Shown here piece by piece: positions 21,701 through 35,400 of a DNA stretch of 64,000 bases. The DNA comes from Babylonia areolata. Its lineage: Eukaryota > Mollusca > Gastropoda > Neogastropoda > Buccinidae. The stretch lies in assembly GCF_041734735.1 (NCBI RefSeq), contig NC_134879.1, positions 4,451,884 to 4,515,883 on the forward strand. The letters run 5' to 3'. The notes under the pieces are model-generated. The model worked only from the letters and a program-made list of their open reading frames with translations. It did no database searches and was not told the DNA's origin. How positions within the stretch are numbered: position 1 is the stretch's first letter; each line of letters begins with the position of its first letter. The position numbers and the translations under genes were made by a program.

Positions 21701-24700
21701 CACTGTCATGATCCAGTTTGCTCCAAAAATTTCCACTTGTATCGCCTGCGACGCCATTTACAATACATATACAGATTAGCTTGTCATTTGGGGTACCAAG
21801 GTCAACAGCTCGCCAGAGAGTGTATAGTTACAGAACCTCATGAAGAAACTTTCCATTTGACCCTTGACACATTCGCAATGCCCGGTGTAGCTGCGATCTT
21901 TATGCTACCCGATGAGGAAAACGTGGAAATAAATTTAATTGTCGAAACTGCTTATACCTTTCGTCAGGAACGCTATAGCATTCCATCGTTCGGAGTGAGT
22001 TAAAAGAAAACCAAAACAGAAGTCTACAGGAACAGAGACACAGGAATGAATGAAATGTTAACCTTACCTGTTTTTGCTGTTTGCTGCCTTCATCAGCATC
22101 ACGAGCCTGCAACAGAAAGCCATCATTACCTTTTACAGACACAAACTGAGCAACTTAAATCTACTCTGACATGAAAAAGAGGTAAACCCTTCAAGCCTGA
22201 GTGACAACAAAGCCAGATGCTGTCAGAATGTGTTAACAGCAGCCTTCAACATAGCAATTTAGGTAGCAATATTCAGATAAATGCTTGAAAAGTGAAATTT
22301 ATTGTATTGTACTGAAGTTTAGCCTCACCATTCAAACAACATGTCTGGAATATGACACACATCAGTAGCAGCAAAGTGAAGGAATACCTGGAATTTAAAC
22401 ATGTTCATTTCAGTAACAAACTAAACAAAAACATAATTGGAAAAGGTTGCTATGCTCAGAATATTCCACCTCCTGCCTTTCTGTTGTTTTTGTTGAACAA
22501 GAAAGAAACTGTCCAGACATGAAACACAGGATGATTTTTCATAAATAACTGTACAAATTGCATAAATCAATCAGCACCTTTACATTGTCCATGGTACATG
22601 GTGTTACCTGAAATACAATGACAACGCACACTAACAAAACAACCAGGTACAATCGCCCACCTTTGTGACAAGAGTAGGTCTGCAATGACGCCGAGTGAAA
22701 GGGTCAGCCACAGCTGTCTTCATTTCTTTCACTTCTACAGCAAAGGCACTCTCTGCATCCAATATGTTCTGGATGCGATTTCTTTGGTTGATGTAGCTGT
22801 AGACGGACAATTTTAAAAGGGTTGAGTTGGATATTTTTCTTTCTCAATTGATGTAACTATCGAAAACAACTTTAAAATGTCCGAGTAGGTGTTTTTTTTT
22901 CTTTCTCAACTGCAGCTGTGAAATGGCAAATCACAATTCATCCCACAAAAATATGATCTCCTTTTAAACTAACAAGTATTCCACTTCAGCAAAAAGCACA
23001 GAAAAAGAGAAATGTGATCTTTGGAGGAAAAAGAGTTGCCGCCACCATTCAAGCCTGTAACATTACAAAATACCAATCTGTTCTCCCTTGTGTGCCTGGT
23101 CTAAGTGAATGGGGACGAGTGTTGTTTCTGTGTTCAATGATATTCACATTCAAACCACACTCACAATACTTGGGTTTCAGTTTTTGTTTTTTGTGGTTTT
23201 TCTGTGCAAGCTATGCTGCTGTGTTTGTGAATATGTGCAGATACACTTTGGGTAGTGCTTTAATGACTTAGTCTCAGCAGTATTGCTCATACAGATTCAG
23301 CATTCTGGTTCACTGATCACAAATTGTGCCATTTACGTCATTTATACACTGTATTATGTTCCCAATGGAAAAAAAAAAATGACACAAACCTGATGGAACT
23401 GATGTTGTTGGTGCGTTTTCGATCCAGTTCTGCTGCTCTGTCTTCCAACTCTTCCAGCTGCTGAATTACAGTAGACAGCTTTTCGTGATCTCCTGAATTC
23501 TCTGCTTCTTCCTGCAAATTTGAAGTGTCAAAGATGATCATTTCTGCAATAATTTCGTTCTGTTTCACAAGCAGTAATTCTGTTTATTTTGGGTCAAGAG
23601 GGTGATATCTTGTATTTGGGCTGACTGGTGCTGAACTACGTTCCCCATGTTATGAAAAGGATTTTAAAACATCAATTGATACTGATTAGTGTCTGTCCTA
23701 ATTCCTCAAGGGGACACAAAGTAGTTTGGTTTCACAGATAACAAAGTAACATAAATAGATTTTAGGTCGTTATGGTTTGTCCAATACCTTTCAAGTTTTT
23801 AAAGCAAATAAATGTGTATCCTGAGAGAAAAAAACTTGACTTAAATGTATTGCTTTGAGCACACAAGGAGACCACTATTTTGCTTAAGATTGTGAAATCA
23901 CAAGTTCAGAAACTCACTTTAGCTTTTGGCTGACTTGCAAAGCAAATCAAAACAAATTCATTACAAAACACTTTCCAAGACAAAATAAAAAGTACTGTGC
24001 AAGGTCGGTGCTGAAATGGATCTTTGTTTAGTTCAATATAATTCTGAAACTATATTTATAGAAAAAAAGTTAAAACAAGCAGCTGAAAGGTCAACAACGC
24101 AAACGCAGACAGTTCAAAGCTGTAAGTGCCGATGTGGAAACTGTATTTACAAACTCAGTCGTACCCAAAGAAAGCACATGCTGCTGAGACAATATCTGAC
24201 TGTCACAGCTTTTGAAAATGATGAATGTGATGGGCCTGCAGTCTGAATAACTGAACATAAGTTGTTTCCCACAGTTGTTCTAAAGTAAGCAACCCTAGAA
24301 GTTGGTTTCATGCACAGTCAATGTGACGTAACTAATTACCTCTTTCTGATTCCTTTCTAGATAGCCAAGACCAATACTGCAGCGCCCTGGGTTGCACCAG
24401 ACTGATATTTTATATCAATGTAATTGCTTTAATGAGCAGATATGTTCAGTTTAATGCATGGTTCTGTATTTCTCCATTTGACAGGCTTTTAAAGCACAAT
24501 GCTATTTCACTTTGTGTCCCCTTTAAATGTTCCACAACAGCACTGTAGGCAGGTAAAGAACATTACATTTTACGTGTTGATCAAATTTTATTCACTCTAC
24601 AATGGCAATCGAAAAACATCAGTTTGTGTATATACATTGTGAAAATATGCTAATGCAGCCAACAATTTTTACTGTTCAGATTCTGGCCATGTCTCGAGCA

Positions 24701-27700
24701 ATTTCTGTGAAGAGCTTATTCATTCATGGTCACAAGCCTATCATTATATATCATAAAAAATTTTTTTAACAAATTAAATAGAAAAAAAAAACACCTTCAA
24801 CCAAGATTAACCTGTATCAGTATATAAAGACCAGCCACATAAATGTTACAAGAAAATAAAATGCCTCACCTTGGATTTTAACAAGAGCGTTTTCCTCATG
24901 GCATAGTTGTGTGGGTTCTTCTTGAATTTCTGTTTCTCTGCAACAATCTGTACCCCCCCAAAAAAAAAGATTTATCCACAACCAAATAAACAGATTTTTG
25001 TTTTTCTGCAAAAATCAATCCATAGTCATCTAGTTCTGAACATGTAATCATGTTCTATTCACAGCATGTTATCTGGTTTGCTTAAAGCAGTCACGAGAAC
25101 AACTTTACTGAAAGTGAGATAGTAATGAATGTGATAGAGCAGCAAAAAACTAAACAAGAAAAAAGACCTGAAAAAAAAGAAGGTAAACAGCTGAAACAGG
25201 AAACTGTTATGTTGTAAATGAGATCTCTTGCATTCCCATCCACCATCCCCTATTTCCTCCCAAAAACTACAAGCTTCATCTACAGTTCATAGCATGCACT
25301 GTGAACCTCTGAATCAGATAGCAATTATAAAAAAGCCACCATAAACAACAAAGCATGAGTCATGTACCTGTTCAATGTCACTCTCCTTCAGGTTGTACTG
25401 GTAAGCGTTTTTGATGTCTGACACTTTCTTATCCACATCAGGCAAGGTCGGCAATTCCAGCCCTGCCACTGACATGGTGGTCACCCATCTCTGGAATTCT
25501 GATTCTGAGAAGTCCTGATTGGACACAAACTCCAGCCTGTACACTCGCTCTGCTGTGCCATGTCTGAAACAGGGATAACAGCATTTCAAACCCCCCAAAA
25601 TCCATGCTTGAATTATGCTGCTTGTTGTATGTCCAGTGAGGTTGTTTTTTTTTTATATAGTTTTCTACTGATTTTCCATTTGTAAAACGCTGGCCATTAT
25701 GTCGTATGTGTTGCTAATCAGACTCTGTCTGCAGCAAGCTTACACTTCTTAAATGTATCCAAGCTGTCTTTGACAGATCAGCATGTTCAACACCCATGCA
25801 AAAAGCTGATAAATACTGGAGGATCTAAAACATGACTCCAACAACACGATACACATCCTCTCTGCAAACCTCATGAATCAAATATTCCCTTCCACCTCAA
25901 TCATCCCCACCCTTTCTCCAACTTCAGTTATTGCTTTATGCTGAGAAGACATGGCAAAAGTTGTTGGTTTTTTCCACTTGTTTAAAATGATCCTAAACAA
26001 AAATCACAACTAATTCATAAGGCTTTCACTGATTCAGATACATCAAGAATGAATTCACCCATTTATAATGTAAGATGAGTTGCCAAGAATGTACTCACCT
26101 AAGACGAAGTCCTTTATTTGTCCTTGTGCTGCCTAACTGGTAGATCTTGGCTGTTTCAACCACCCCTATGATCTCAGCTACCTGTCAATACAAATAAGTA
26201 TATCAAATTCTATTAACAATTTTGTATGAAATTCTGGAAATAAAATTCTTGGGTAAACAAAATTCACATTCTGGGTAGAATCTAATTTCAACGCATGAAG
26301 AAAATGGAAACCAATCTCTAACTCAGTCTTTTGAGCTAGCTTCAGCTGCAAAGAAAAGAAAATAGTTTGATCTGTAAACAGAGTAAGTAAAAAAAAAAAA
26401 CATACACAGCAGAATCTGTCACAATAAATCTCAACAGCTATTAATTCCATCTGGGAATCTCTGTGCTTTGAACCAGCTAGAGTGATTTACACAGAATATT
26501 CAGCATGAAAGAAAATGTCAACCCAGGACAAAACCAAAACATTTAACAATTTTATGACAGAGTTGACAGCTGGTGGGAATTATCATGAAATCACGCAAAA
26601 GATAATCTGCTGCTGCTGCTGCTTTTTTCTTCTTTTTTTTCCTTTTTTTTTTCTCTTTTAAAAAAAAAATGTTTCAGACATAAGAAATGTGTGTGTGCGT
26701 GCATACATGCATGTGTGTGTGTATGTGTGTTTGTGTTTTGTTTTTTCTGACAGGGTAGAAGTAAATATTAATGGTTATTTGTTCGCCATGGCATACTGAT
26801 TCTAACTGTTAGTAATGACTACTTCCTTCAACATTTATAAGGTCAGCGATGTTCTGCTTCTGCTATTCTGAGGTCTATAAGAATAATAATAATAATGGTA
26901 TTTATATAGCGCTGGATCTTGTGCAGAGACAAATCAAAGCGCTTTCGCACCAGTCATTCACACGCAGGTCTGTCGATAAGCTGGTTCATATTCCCTATGC
27001 ATCAACATTACGTACACATTATTTTCACAATGAATGTTGACCAAATCAAAGTTTAAAAGATCTCACAATGATAAGCAATCAAGCACTTTTCATAATTCAC
27101 TTTACTTTTATTATATAAAACATACACGCTTCATTTCTTTTTATACGTCACTCCCTACACGACATGGAAACTACTTACCCTGTAAACTGCCCTGTTGTCA
27201 TGATTCCCAATACCAATTCTCACAAAACAGCCCTCCACCACTCGGTTGAAGAATGGCATATGGCACCACCTGAAATTAAGGTCCAAAAAGGAATTTTAAC
27301 CAAGACGGATACAAATAGTGTCACACAAAATTTGACAGCTTATCATTAATGACTTTTTTTTCTTTTCTTTTTAATGAAGTGTTTTATGTGCTGCTTTGAT
27401 CCCGACCCTGAAGCCTCAAAGTTCTTGTGCAAGCTGACATAGTGATAAAAAAAAACAAAAAAACTTAGGGATTTCTGCTCTTTAAAAAAAAAAAAAATTC
27501 AAATAACACATGGTCCATCATGTGCTCCTTCCGAAAAAAAAAAACCAACAACAAAAAACACTAATAGTAGTATACAATTTCAATTTCTATAGTCATAAAT
27601 GCTATTTTTTGTGTGTGGATATGTGTGTTGTATAAATCGTCTACTTCTGTGTTACTACACCTGATGCAGTTTCTCTTCATGAGATAATAAAGTTATTCTT

Positions 27701-28106
27701 ATCTTATATTCTATTAATAAACTCGTCAAATCAAAACCAAGCACACCTTCTATTAACACACAAGCTCATAATCAAATTTAGATCAAAAGCAAAAATAATA
27801 AACAACCTGTCAATTGACCTCAATTGATGTAAGTGGTATTAATTCAAATTTACCTTTCCAGTTTATTGCGACTCAAACGGATTTTGTCGAGTTCATCCTT
27901 CCTTGTCACATATTGTACCCGCTTTCGAGATCTGGTAGTAGTACTGAAAAATAGACAGTTCAACAAAGTTTTTTAACAGGATCTTCCAGCAGCAATTCAC
28001 TACTGAATTCACTTTCAAAATGTTAATACATAACTCATGAATGAAAAAAAAAGAAGCCAGAAATGCCATGTTTAATACATACCTCATAAAGAGAGTGACA
28101 GGAAGG

Positions 28107-28140
<34 letters not shown>

Positions 28141-29361
28141 CAAACAACATCCATTATGATGAGCTGCAAGACATCACTGTGACAAATATTTCAGGTTTCC
28201 CAATTTGTTTAAAGATTTCCCAACTCCTGTTTTGAACAGAAAAAAACAGAGAACAATCTAGTTGCAGCTCATGTTTTTTGGTTCTTTTTTTTTCTTTTTT
28301 TTTTTTTGTTGCGGCTCATGTTTTTTGGGTTCTTTTTTTATTTATTTTGTTGGGGCTCATGTTTTTTTGGTTCTTTTTATTATTTTATGTATTTACCAGA
28401 CTGACATTGTTGCTTCTCTCTTCCTTCCCAAATGGCACCTATCTGTTTAACCTTAAACAAAAACACTTAAAAGAGCTAAAAAAAAAAAAAAAAGAGCTAA
28501 ATTAACTATATAGGTTTTTCCCTTATTTTCCCCAAAAAGTTATCATAACTGAGTCTTATCCTTGTAAGTACAACTGAAGTACAAGTTATATTCTATTTTA
28601 GTTATTTCATTTTAGTTTATGTTTATGTCACCTGTGCATGCAAACAAAAAGATGACACCAAACATTTCTGCAAAAGATCTGTCTGAGTTGAAAAACTGAA
28701 AATAACAGATACATGCTCTATAAATACCAGCTGCATTTACTTCAATTAATAAGTGGTGCTGCATAAAGCTGACTACATGTACTACGTTGCTCTATGTGAT
28801 GGAACCGAGCATAACCATGGGTTTAAAAAAATCCTTAAAATGACATGGAAATAGATTTAAATATCTTTTAAAAAGGCAACAAATTCATCTTTAAAAAATG
28901 CTTGAAAAACAATAATAATGAATAGATTACAAGCAAACAAATCTCCTCCACCCCATCCCAAATCAAAGCAAAAAAAATCTCACTCTTCTTCATCGTCATC
29001 ATCAGATCCAGAAGAAGATCGCCTGCTGGGTTCCGACTCCGCATCTGACTGGTCCGACTGGTTTTCTTTCTCTTCTGATCGCTTATCTTCACGCACGCTT
29101 TTTCTGTCGTCCTCACTTTCATTGTCCCCATCGGAGTCCTCATCATCGCTGTAGATGTCACTGGCTTTCAACTTCTTTTGCTGCTGCTGTTTTTTCTCTT
29201 CGTCTGAAAGATGACAAGCAACAGAAACACTAACAGCATGCTGACAAACATCCATGAAAGTTGAATGAATGGTCATCATTTTCTGGCTGGGATTTGTTCA
29301 ATAAAAAGTTGATTGTGGTGGTAGTGGGTATGTGAGTGTACATGGGTGAGTGTGTACATGC

Positions 29362-29402
<41 letters not shown>

Positions 29403-32400
29403 TGTAAACCCTTAAGGCAAGGCGATCAATCTAATATGTTTAGCAAAACTGATCTTGCACAAAAACCAAAAAACTGTGGTCAAATCTTGCTTTGGTTTTC
29501 TTTCTCTAACAACTAGTTAAGAAATGGTTTAAAAGCAGAAAATCAACAGCCAGTTATTTTTTGTCGTGATTTGTTCTACATCAAACATTTCAAAATTAAA
29601 TTCATGATTGCTGATATCAAGCATGGTAAGTATATTAGGACGCGCATACATAGAATCAATGCAAAAAACAAAACAAAACAAAACCAAAAAATCTTAAAGG
29701 CATATGGAGTTGCGTCTGTAGATCACTCAAAATACACACTTAAAAAAAAAAAAAAAAAAAATCCTCAGTACCTTTCTTTAACTTCTCTTCCCTCCTAGCT
29801 TTCAGATCCTGGAAGGCTGAGGTCTTCTTGCTGTCTTTTCTGTCTTCGATGTTTTTGCGCCGCTCTTTGCTACGCTCACTGATGGTAGCAGTGGACACTG
29901 GATCAGCGCTGGACTGGGACTGAGACTGAGGTTGGGGCGGAGTCGGTGCCGGAGGCGGTGGTTTGGACGCTGGTTTTCTTTTGCGCTGATCTCGTTTGGC
30001 CCTCTTCAACCTCTTCTCAATCTCAAACCTGAAGAACTTCATAGTTTTAGCATTCCAAACAAAGAAAACTAATAATAAATAGCAAAACAACCATATTCAT
30101 CACAATTCACAATTTCTGATAAATAAAATAGAACTAATTAAAGACTTTGCGAGAATATATGTTTTCAAATAAAAGAGAAATAAGAACAAACAAACAAAAA
30201 TAAACAAAGATATTTTTTTCCCCACAATTTATCACCTTATGTTCTTGTTATCACTTTTTAAGTTTTTATTAGTTGGTCTTTTTCACCATATGTCTGCACA
30301 GTACTCTTACTAAGTCTTATAATGTCAAAATTATGAGAAAAGCATCTGTTTGGCAATCATTGTTAGTACATCAGTCCAATCATGGGCCATTGCATTCTGA
30401 CCTGACTTTATGACCATGCCAAGTTTGGCATTAATACATGTATTAATAGCCAATGAAAAAAGTCAAAATGACTTGCCAGGAATGAAAATAAAAAATCACA
30501 ACAGAGACAACAGAACAAAGAAAAACCAAAGCATGTAAGAATGACAGGTCTGTCCCCGACAAGTTGTGCCTGATTGACAGTATCACACGTCCTCTCTCAT
30601 TTGACCAAGAATGCTGTTGGCATTCTGGGAAGCAAAACTGAAAATACCTGCCACACAATGAGCAATTAACTACACATGTCTTCTTCTTTGACCTGACAGC
30701 TACCTTCGTCAAGCTGAAAAATATGCTGAAAGCTGTGAATGGATAATAAAAAAAATTTTAAAAATCACCTTGTTTTCAGAATCTGTCGGCGTTCCATTCG
30801 GTTGAACAACTCCTGTTCTCTTTCTTTCTCTGTCATCTGCTCAAGACGAACCTTGTCCTCTTCATCTCCAATCAGATTATCATCATAACCATCATAGAAT
30901 TTCTCCTCCGACTCATTTCCATCACTTCCAGAGTCTGAGACTTCACCTGAAACAGTGAAAGTAGAAGAAAAGCTTCAAATGATGTCACTTTGGACAGTGT
31001 ACTGTATAATAGTTTTGAAAAATATGAAATAACTGGTAGTCATGCTCAGTTTCACCTCAAGGGGTGTGATGCAATGAGGCATGGTAACTGGCTGACAGGA
31101 GGTGTGGTGTGTTACTGGAAAAAATGGTAGGTACGAGTACTGAGGCAACCATGGCACTCTACTTCACAGGCTTCCGAAGAGTTAAAATAGATATCCCACC
31201 TTCTTCTGGCTCTGAAGCGCTGGCCTTTTCATTGTCAGAGGATGCCACTGTTGATGACCTCCGTGCCACTTTCTTTGAAACCACCTTTTTCTTTTTTGGT
31301 GATCCTTTCTTGCCATTAGCAGTCCACTGTAAGAAAAACAACAGAGAATAAGTTCAATGAATTCATTATATGTCTGTATTCATTTCAAATGACAAATGAA
31401 CAAGACCAGAGAGTGGATACTACAACATGTTATTAGTATTTGCCATCATTTAAGCCTCTGACATCCAATATACAGTATGAAGTGAGGAAAATGAAATTAC
31501 TTTTTAAAGTTTTATAAGCATATATTATATACTGCAGTTTCGACATTTTCATTTTGATTTCTTTTACAAAATGAAGACATGGAATGATGGATTTCAAATA
31601 AATTGTTGCCACATGATAAACATTTCTTTCTCTAGGTCAGCTGTGGTTTCAAAACATTAAGATGATAAGAACTTCATAATCAAAATATGAGCAAATTACT
31701 TTTGTTCTCAGAAAAAAAACACACCCAAAAACAGACAATAAAAAACAAGACCCAAGAAACAGAACAACAGACATAATAAATCTTACATCATCATCACTGT
31801 TTGAGGTGTCTGAATCAGAGTCACTGGGAACAGTTGTTTTGTTTTGGGCTTCTGACTGCGATTCAGATTTTGAATCAGAGGCCGATGCAGAACTTGTGCG
31901 GCGGCGTTTGGCAAGAGCACGGAAACCCTGTTAACCAAAAACATACTTTGTATTTTGTGCAAGTGACACAGTCTGTGACAGATACAGAGAAAGACTTGAC
32001 AGAGAGAGGTTAACATAGTATTCATTATCAATAGAGTGATATTAACAATGTATACCTGATCATGTTATGTATACTGTAACATAGCATTAAAAATGATTAT
32101 CGGGAAACATGCAGTCACATGAACTCTTAAAATCCTTCAACAGACCATTTATATTCTGGGATTCCCAGGGCTATACAGCTGGCCAAAGTTCAGCTATTCT
32201 GAAACTACACTTAAAGTTGAACACTGTTTTTAAACTGGTCAAATAAAAATCATTCCAACTTCATTGGGGAAGCAGACAAAACTCTGGCATTTTATCAGTA
32301 AAGATGGTCACATGGCACATGTCGAGCAACTCACTCACTCAGGAGACCGACACGAGCATCACATCAACTAAAGGAAAGAAACTTGAATGGGGACCATCAA

Positions 32401-35400
32401 CCAGTTCTCACCCAAATTCACAAGCCATGATGTGATCCAGAGCATGAAACATATCCACACCACTTGAAACTTTCTACCTGAATCACAAGCTCCTCAATGA
32501 CCAGCTGCTTGGCAAAAGCCAAAACACACATCCAAGACAAGACACCCCCTCAGATCACACACACACACACACACACACACACAAAGAAAAAGGCGACAAC
32601 AAACTAAAATCGCTGTAAAGTCTCATATGCACAACACCAGCAGATTTACTGTGACTATAACTCTCCAGTCCACAGCTATCTCTCCATTCAGATACATCCA
32701 TTCCAATGTAGCCATTTCTGTTATTCACACACACAGAGGATAAACTTGTACAATAATTTAGTTTGTGACACCACATACTGTCCACGCCATCCAAAGCTCT
32801 GTCCCCCAAGTTCAGACATTCCTTCATCATTCTCAAAACAAAATGTCACACACCTAAAACCAGTAAAAGGAAAACATCACAAAAAAACTGTGTCACACAA
32901 AACATTGTTGCACACTACCATGGCATATAACATTATAAGGAAAACCCCTTCAAATATTCAATAAAGGATAAAGAATGACAGATAAATGAAAATATCATGA
33001 GCTGTGACAGCTAGGAAAACATACTCTGGGAGGGAAGACAATAAAACAGATCAAACCAAAAAAAGCAAAACATTCCAAACCCCAACAGAAAGTTAATGAG
33101 GGGCAGGAAAGGGGAGGGGGACTCTAGATCAGTAGATGTCAGGAAAGGCAGAGTGAGAATGAGAAGTAACTGTTCTGTCCTCACATGTCAAGTTTCCAGG
33201 CAGGATGCCACCTTTCCAGAATGGAAAGCCTGCCTTGTCAGCTAAGAAAGACCTTTCATTACTACTGATTGGGCTGTACTGAAAGAATACAAATGGTCTT
33301 ATTTCAGTTATGTGTCCTCAGAAAAATATATCTTACAACTGCCTAGTCAGAATTGCACTTATCATGCAGTTGCTTCCCTTAGCATGTGACCAATGACCAA
33401 TTCAGTGTCAACTGTCATCGGGAGTTGTTCAATACCCCTGGAGAGCTCTTCCACCAACTTGGATTTTGTGCACGGGCATCTAACTTTCATCCCAAATGCG
33501 AGCAATGCCAAAGGCATGAACATACACAAAAGAAGCAAACATGTGCAACCTCAACACTTTGTCTCTTTAGTCCAGTGTTTGTGAACCCCAGATGCATTGA
33601 AACTGTTCTTACACGTAAGGTAAAGACAGTAGAGGGTTCATTTGACAAATTTGTCAGGTAAGATATTTGTGTGTGTTTTGTGATCAGAACAATACATGAA
33701 GAATGATTTCTGATTTTTGCGTTTGATCATACCCAGCCACTTTCATTGTCCTTTTTTTTTTAAATAAAAAAAGCTAAAGTCTTTTGTGTTCACATGTCCA
33801 AATCTCTAACATTTTGTTTGTTTGAACATTATTCATTTTGCAACAAAAAGTCATTACAGCTTCTGCATTTTCCTAATATCTGTTAATTCATTATTTTTTT
33901 TCTACTGTTTTACTCATATGATTACTTAAAGGTGCATTGCACAAGCACTCGGGAACTCTGTATGGAACATTGTGGATTTCACAGTTTGCTAACTTCCATT
34001 TCTATTTTTTAGCCTCCACAGTCCATTGCTACAACCAAACACTGCACAATGAAGTGCCATCACATGCACAATAAATTAAGAAGCAAACCCCCACCCCCAC
34101 CCCCCAAAAAACACTTTTTTTAAAGCCTGCTGTTTGCATGTTTTGCTTCTCTCCATTGCCTCCTTTGCTTGCAAATTCGGAGAGCCAATCAACTTCGAGA
34201 GTATGTAATGTGCGTCTGTAAGTCATGTAGGCACAGAACTCTCCAGGGATCTATTTACCGCCTCTACAGTGTAAGTCATGTTGGCACAGAACTCTCCAGG
34301 GGTCTATTTACTACCTCTGTAAGTCATCTAGGCACAGAACTCTCCAGGGATCTATTTACTGCCTTCAGAATGAGGAGATCAAAGAACATCATGACTGTAC
34401 AACTGTGAGCTGAATCATAAGGTGGATACACTAGTCAAATACTATACAGAGAGAGCGTAAGACTTCCCATGTGTGAAGAAAATGGTAACCACAGCAATAC
34501 TGAAAGGATGTTGATTCTTGGAACATTTGAGGCTCCCTTTACTAATAATGCCTATTTATAGATCCCTGGGCAAAGACTCACAACACGCATGGCATTTGTC
34601 AAGACTAACGACTGACGATATGCGACACACATGTTTGCACATTTAAAACCTTTGGTTGGCTCAATTTCCAATTCGTTTATATTGTATTTCAACGGCAATG
34701 GAGACATACATCGAATAAGAATTTACTAACCATAGTCTTATATGAATCCTTACATTGAAAGAGCAAAAAGACAAGCTTTTTTTACAGGAATTTCTGCTGA
34801 CAAAACCACGAAAGAAAGAGAACAGATAAAAAAAATTTTAAAAACTCCTGGAAGAAAAAAGAACCAGGAAGGAAAGAGGAGAGGATGTTGTAATTTTCAG
34901 ATGGAAAGTCATTTTGAGACAATCTCTGGGTCAGCAAAGGAAAAGCAGTGGTGGATTGACCCTGGACGCTTCCAAATGATTTTTTTCTCAAGTGTTTTTA
35001 CTGAAGAAGATATTGACAATCTCCCACACTTCCCAAAAAGAAAAGACAATACCTTAGTTGATGCAGAAATCTCAGAACAGCAAGTCATCAATAAACTGGC
35101 TTGTTTAAACATCTCTAAGTCACCAGGTCCAGATGGAATCCACCCCAGGATTTTAAAGGAGACAAGGGACGCTCTTTCTTTCCCTTTGAAATTCTTATCT
35201 GATAAAAGTTTGAAGGAAGGAAAGGTACCAGACAGCTGGAAACTAGCAGAGGTCATACCTATTTTCAAAAAAGGTAATAAGAATGAACCAACTAACTACA
35301 GACCAGTTACTGAGCTAGTCTTACATCTGTGGTATGTAAAACTTGTGAAGGTATTATCAGAGATAGGCTGAATAAGCATTTAATTAACTTAATTGGTAAT

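Noticed and set aside
21483-22003. Two plus-strand frames of 88-98 codons
   Set aside because: They lie within the TTAA-flanked element in RTF1 intron 14 and show no domain; the RTF1 exons on either side join in frame without them.
28918-29154. Plus-strand Ser-rich open frame
   Set aside because: It is the antisense of the acidic, Ser/Asp-coding RTF1 exon 6.
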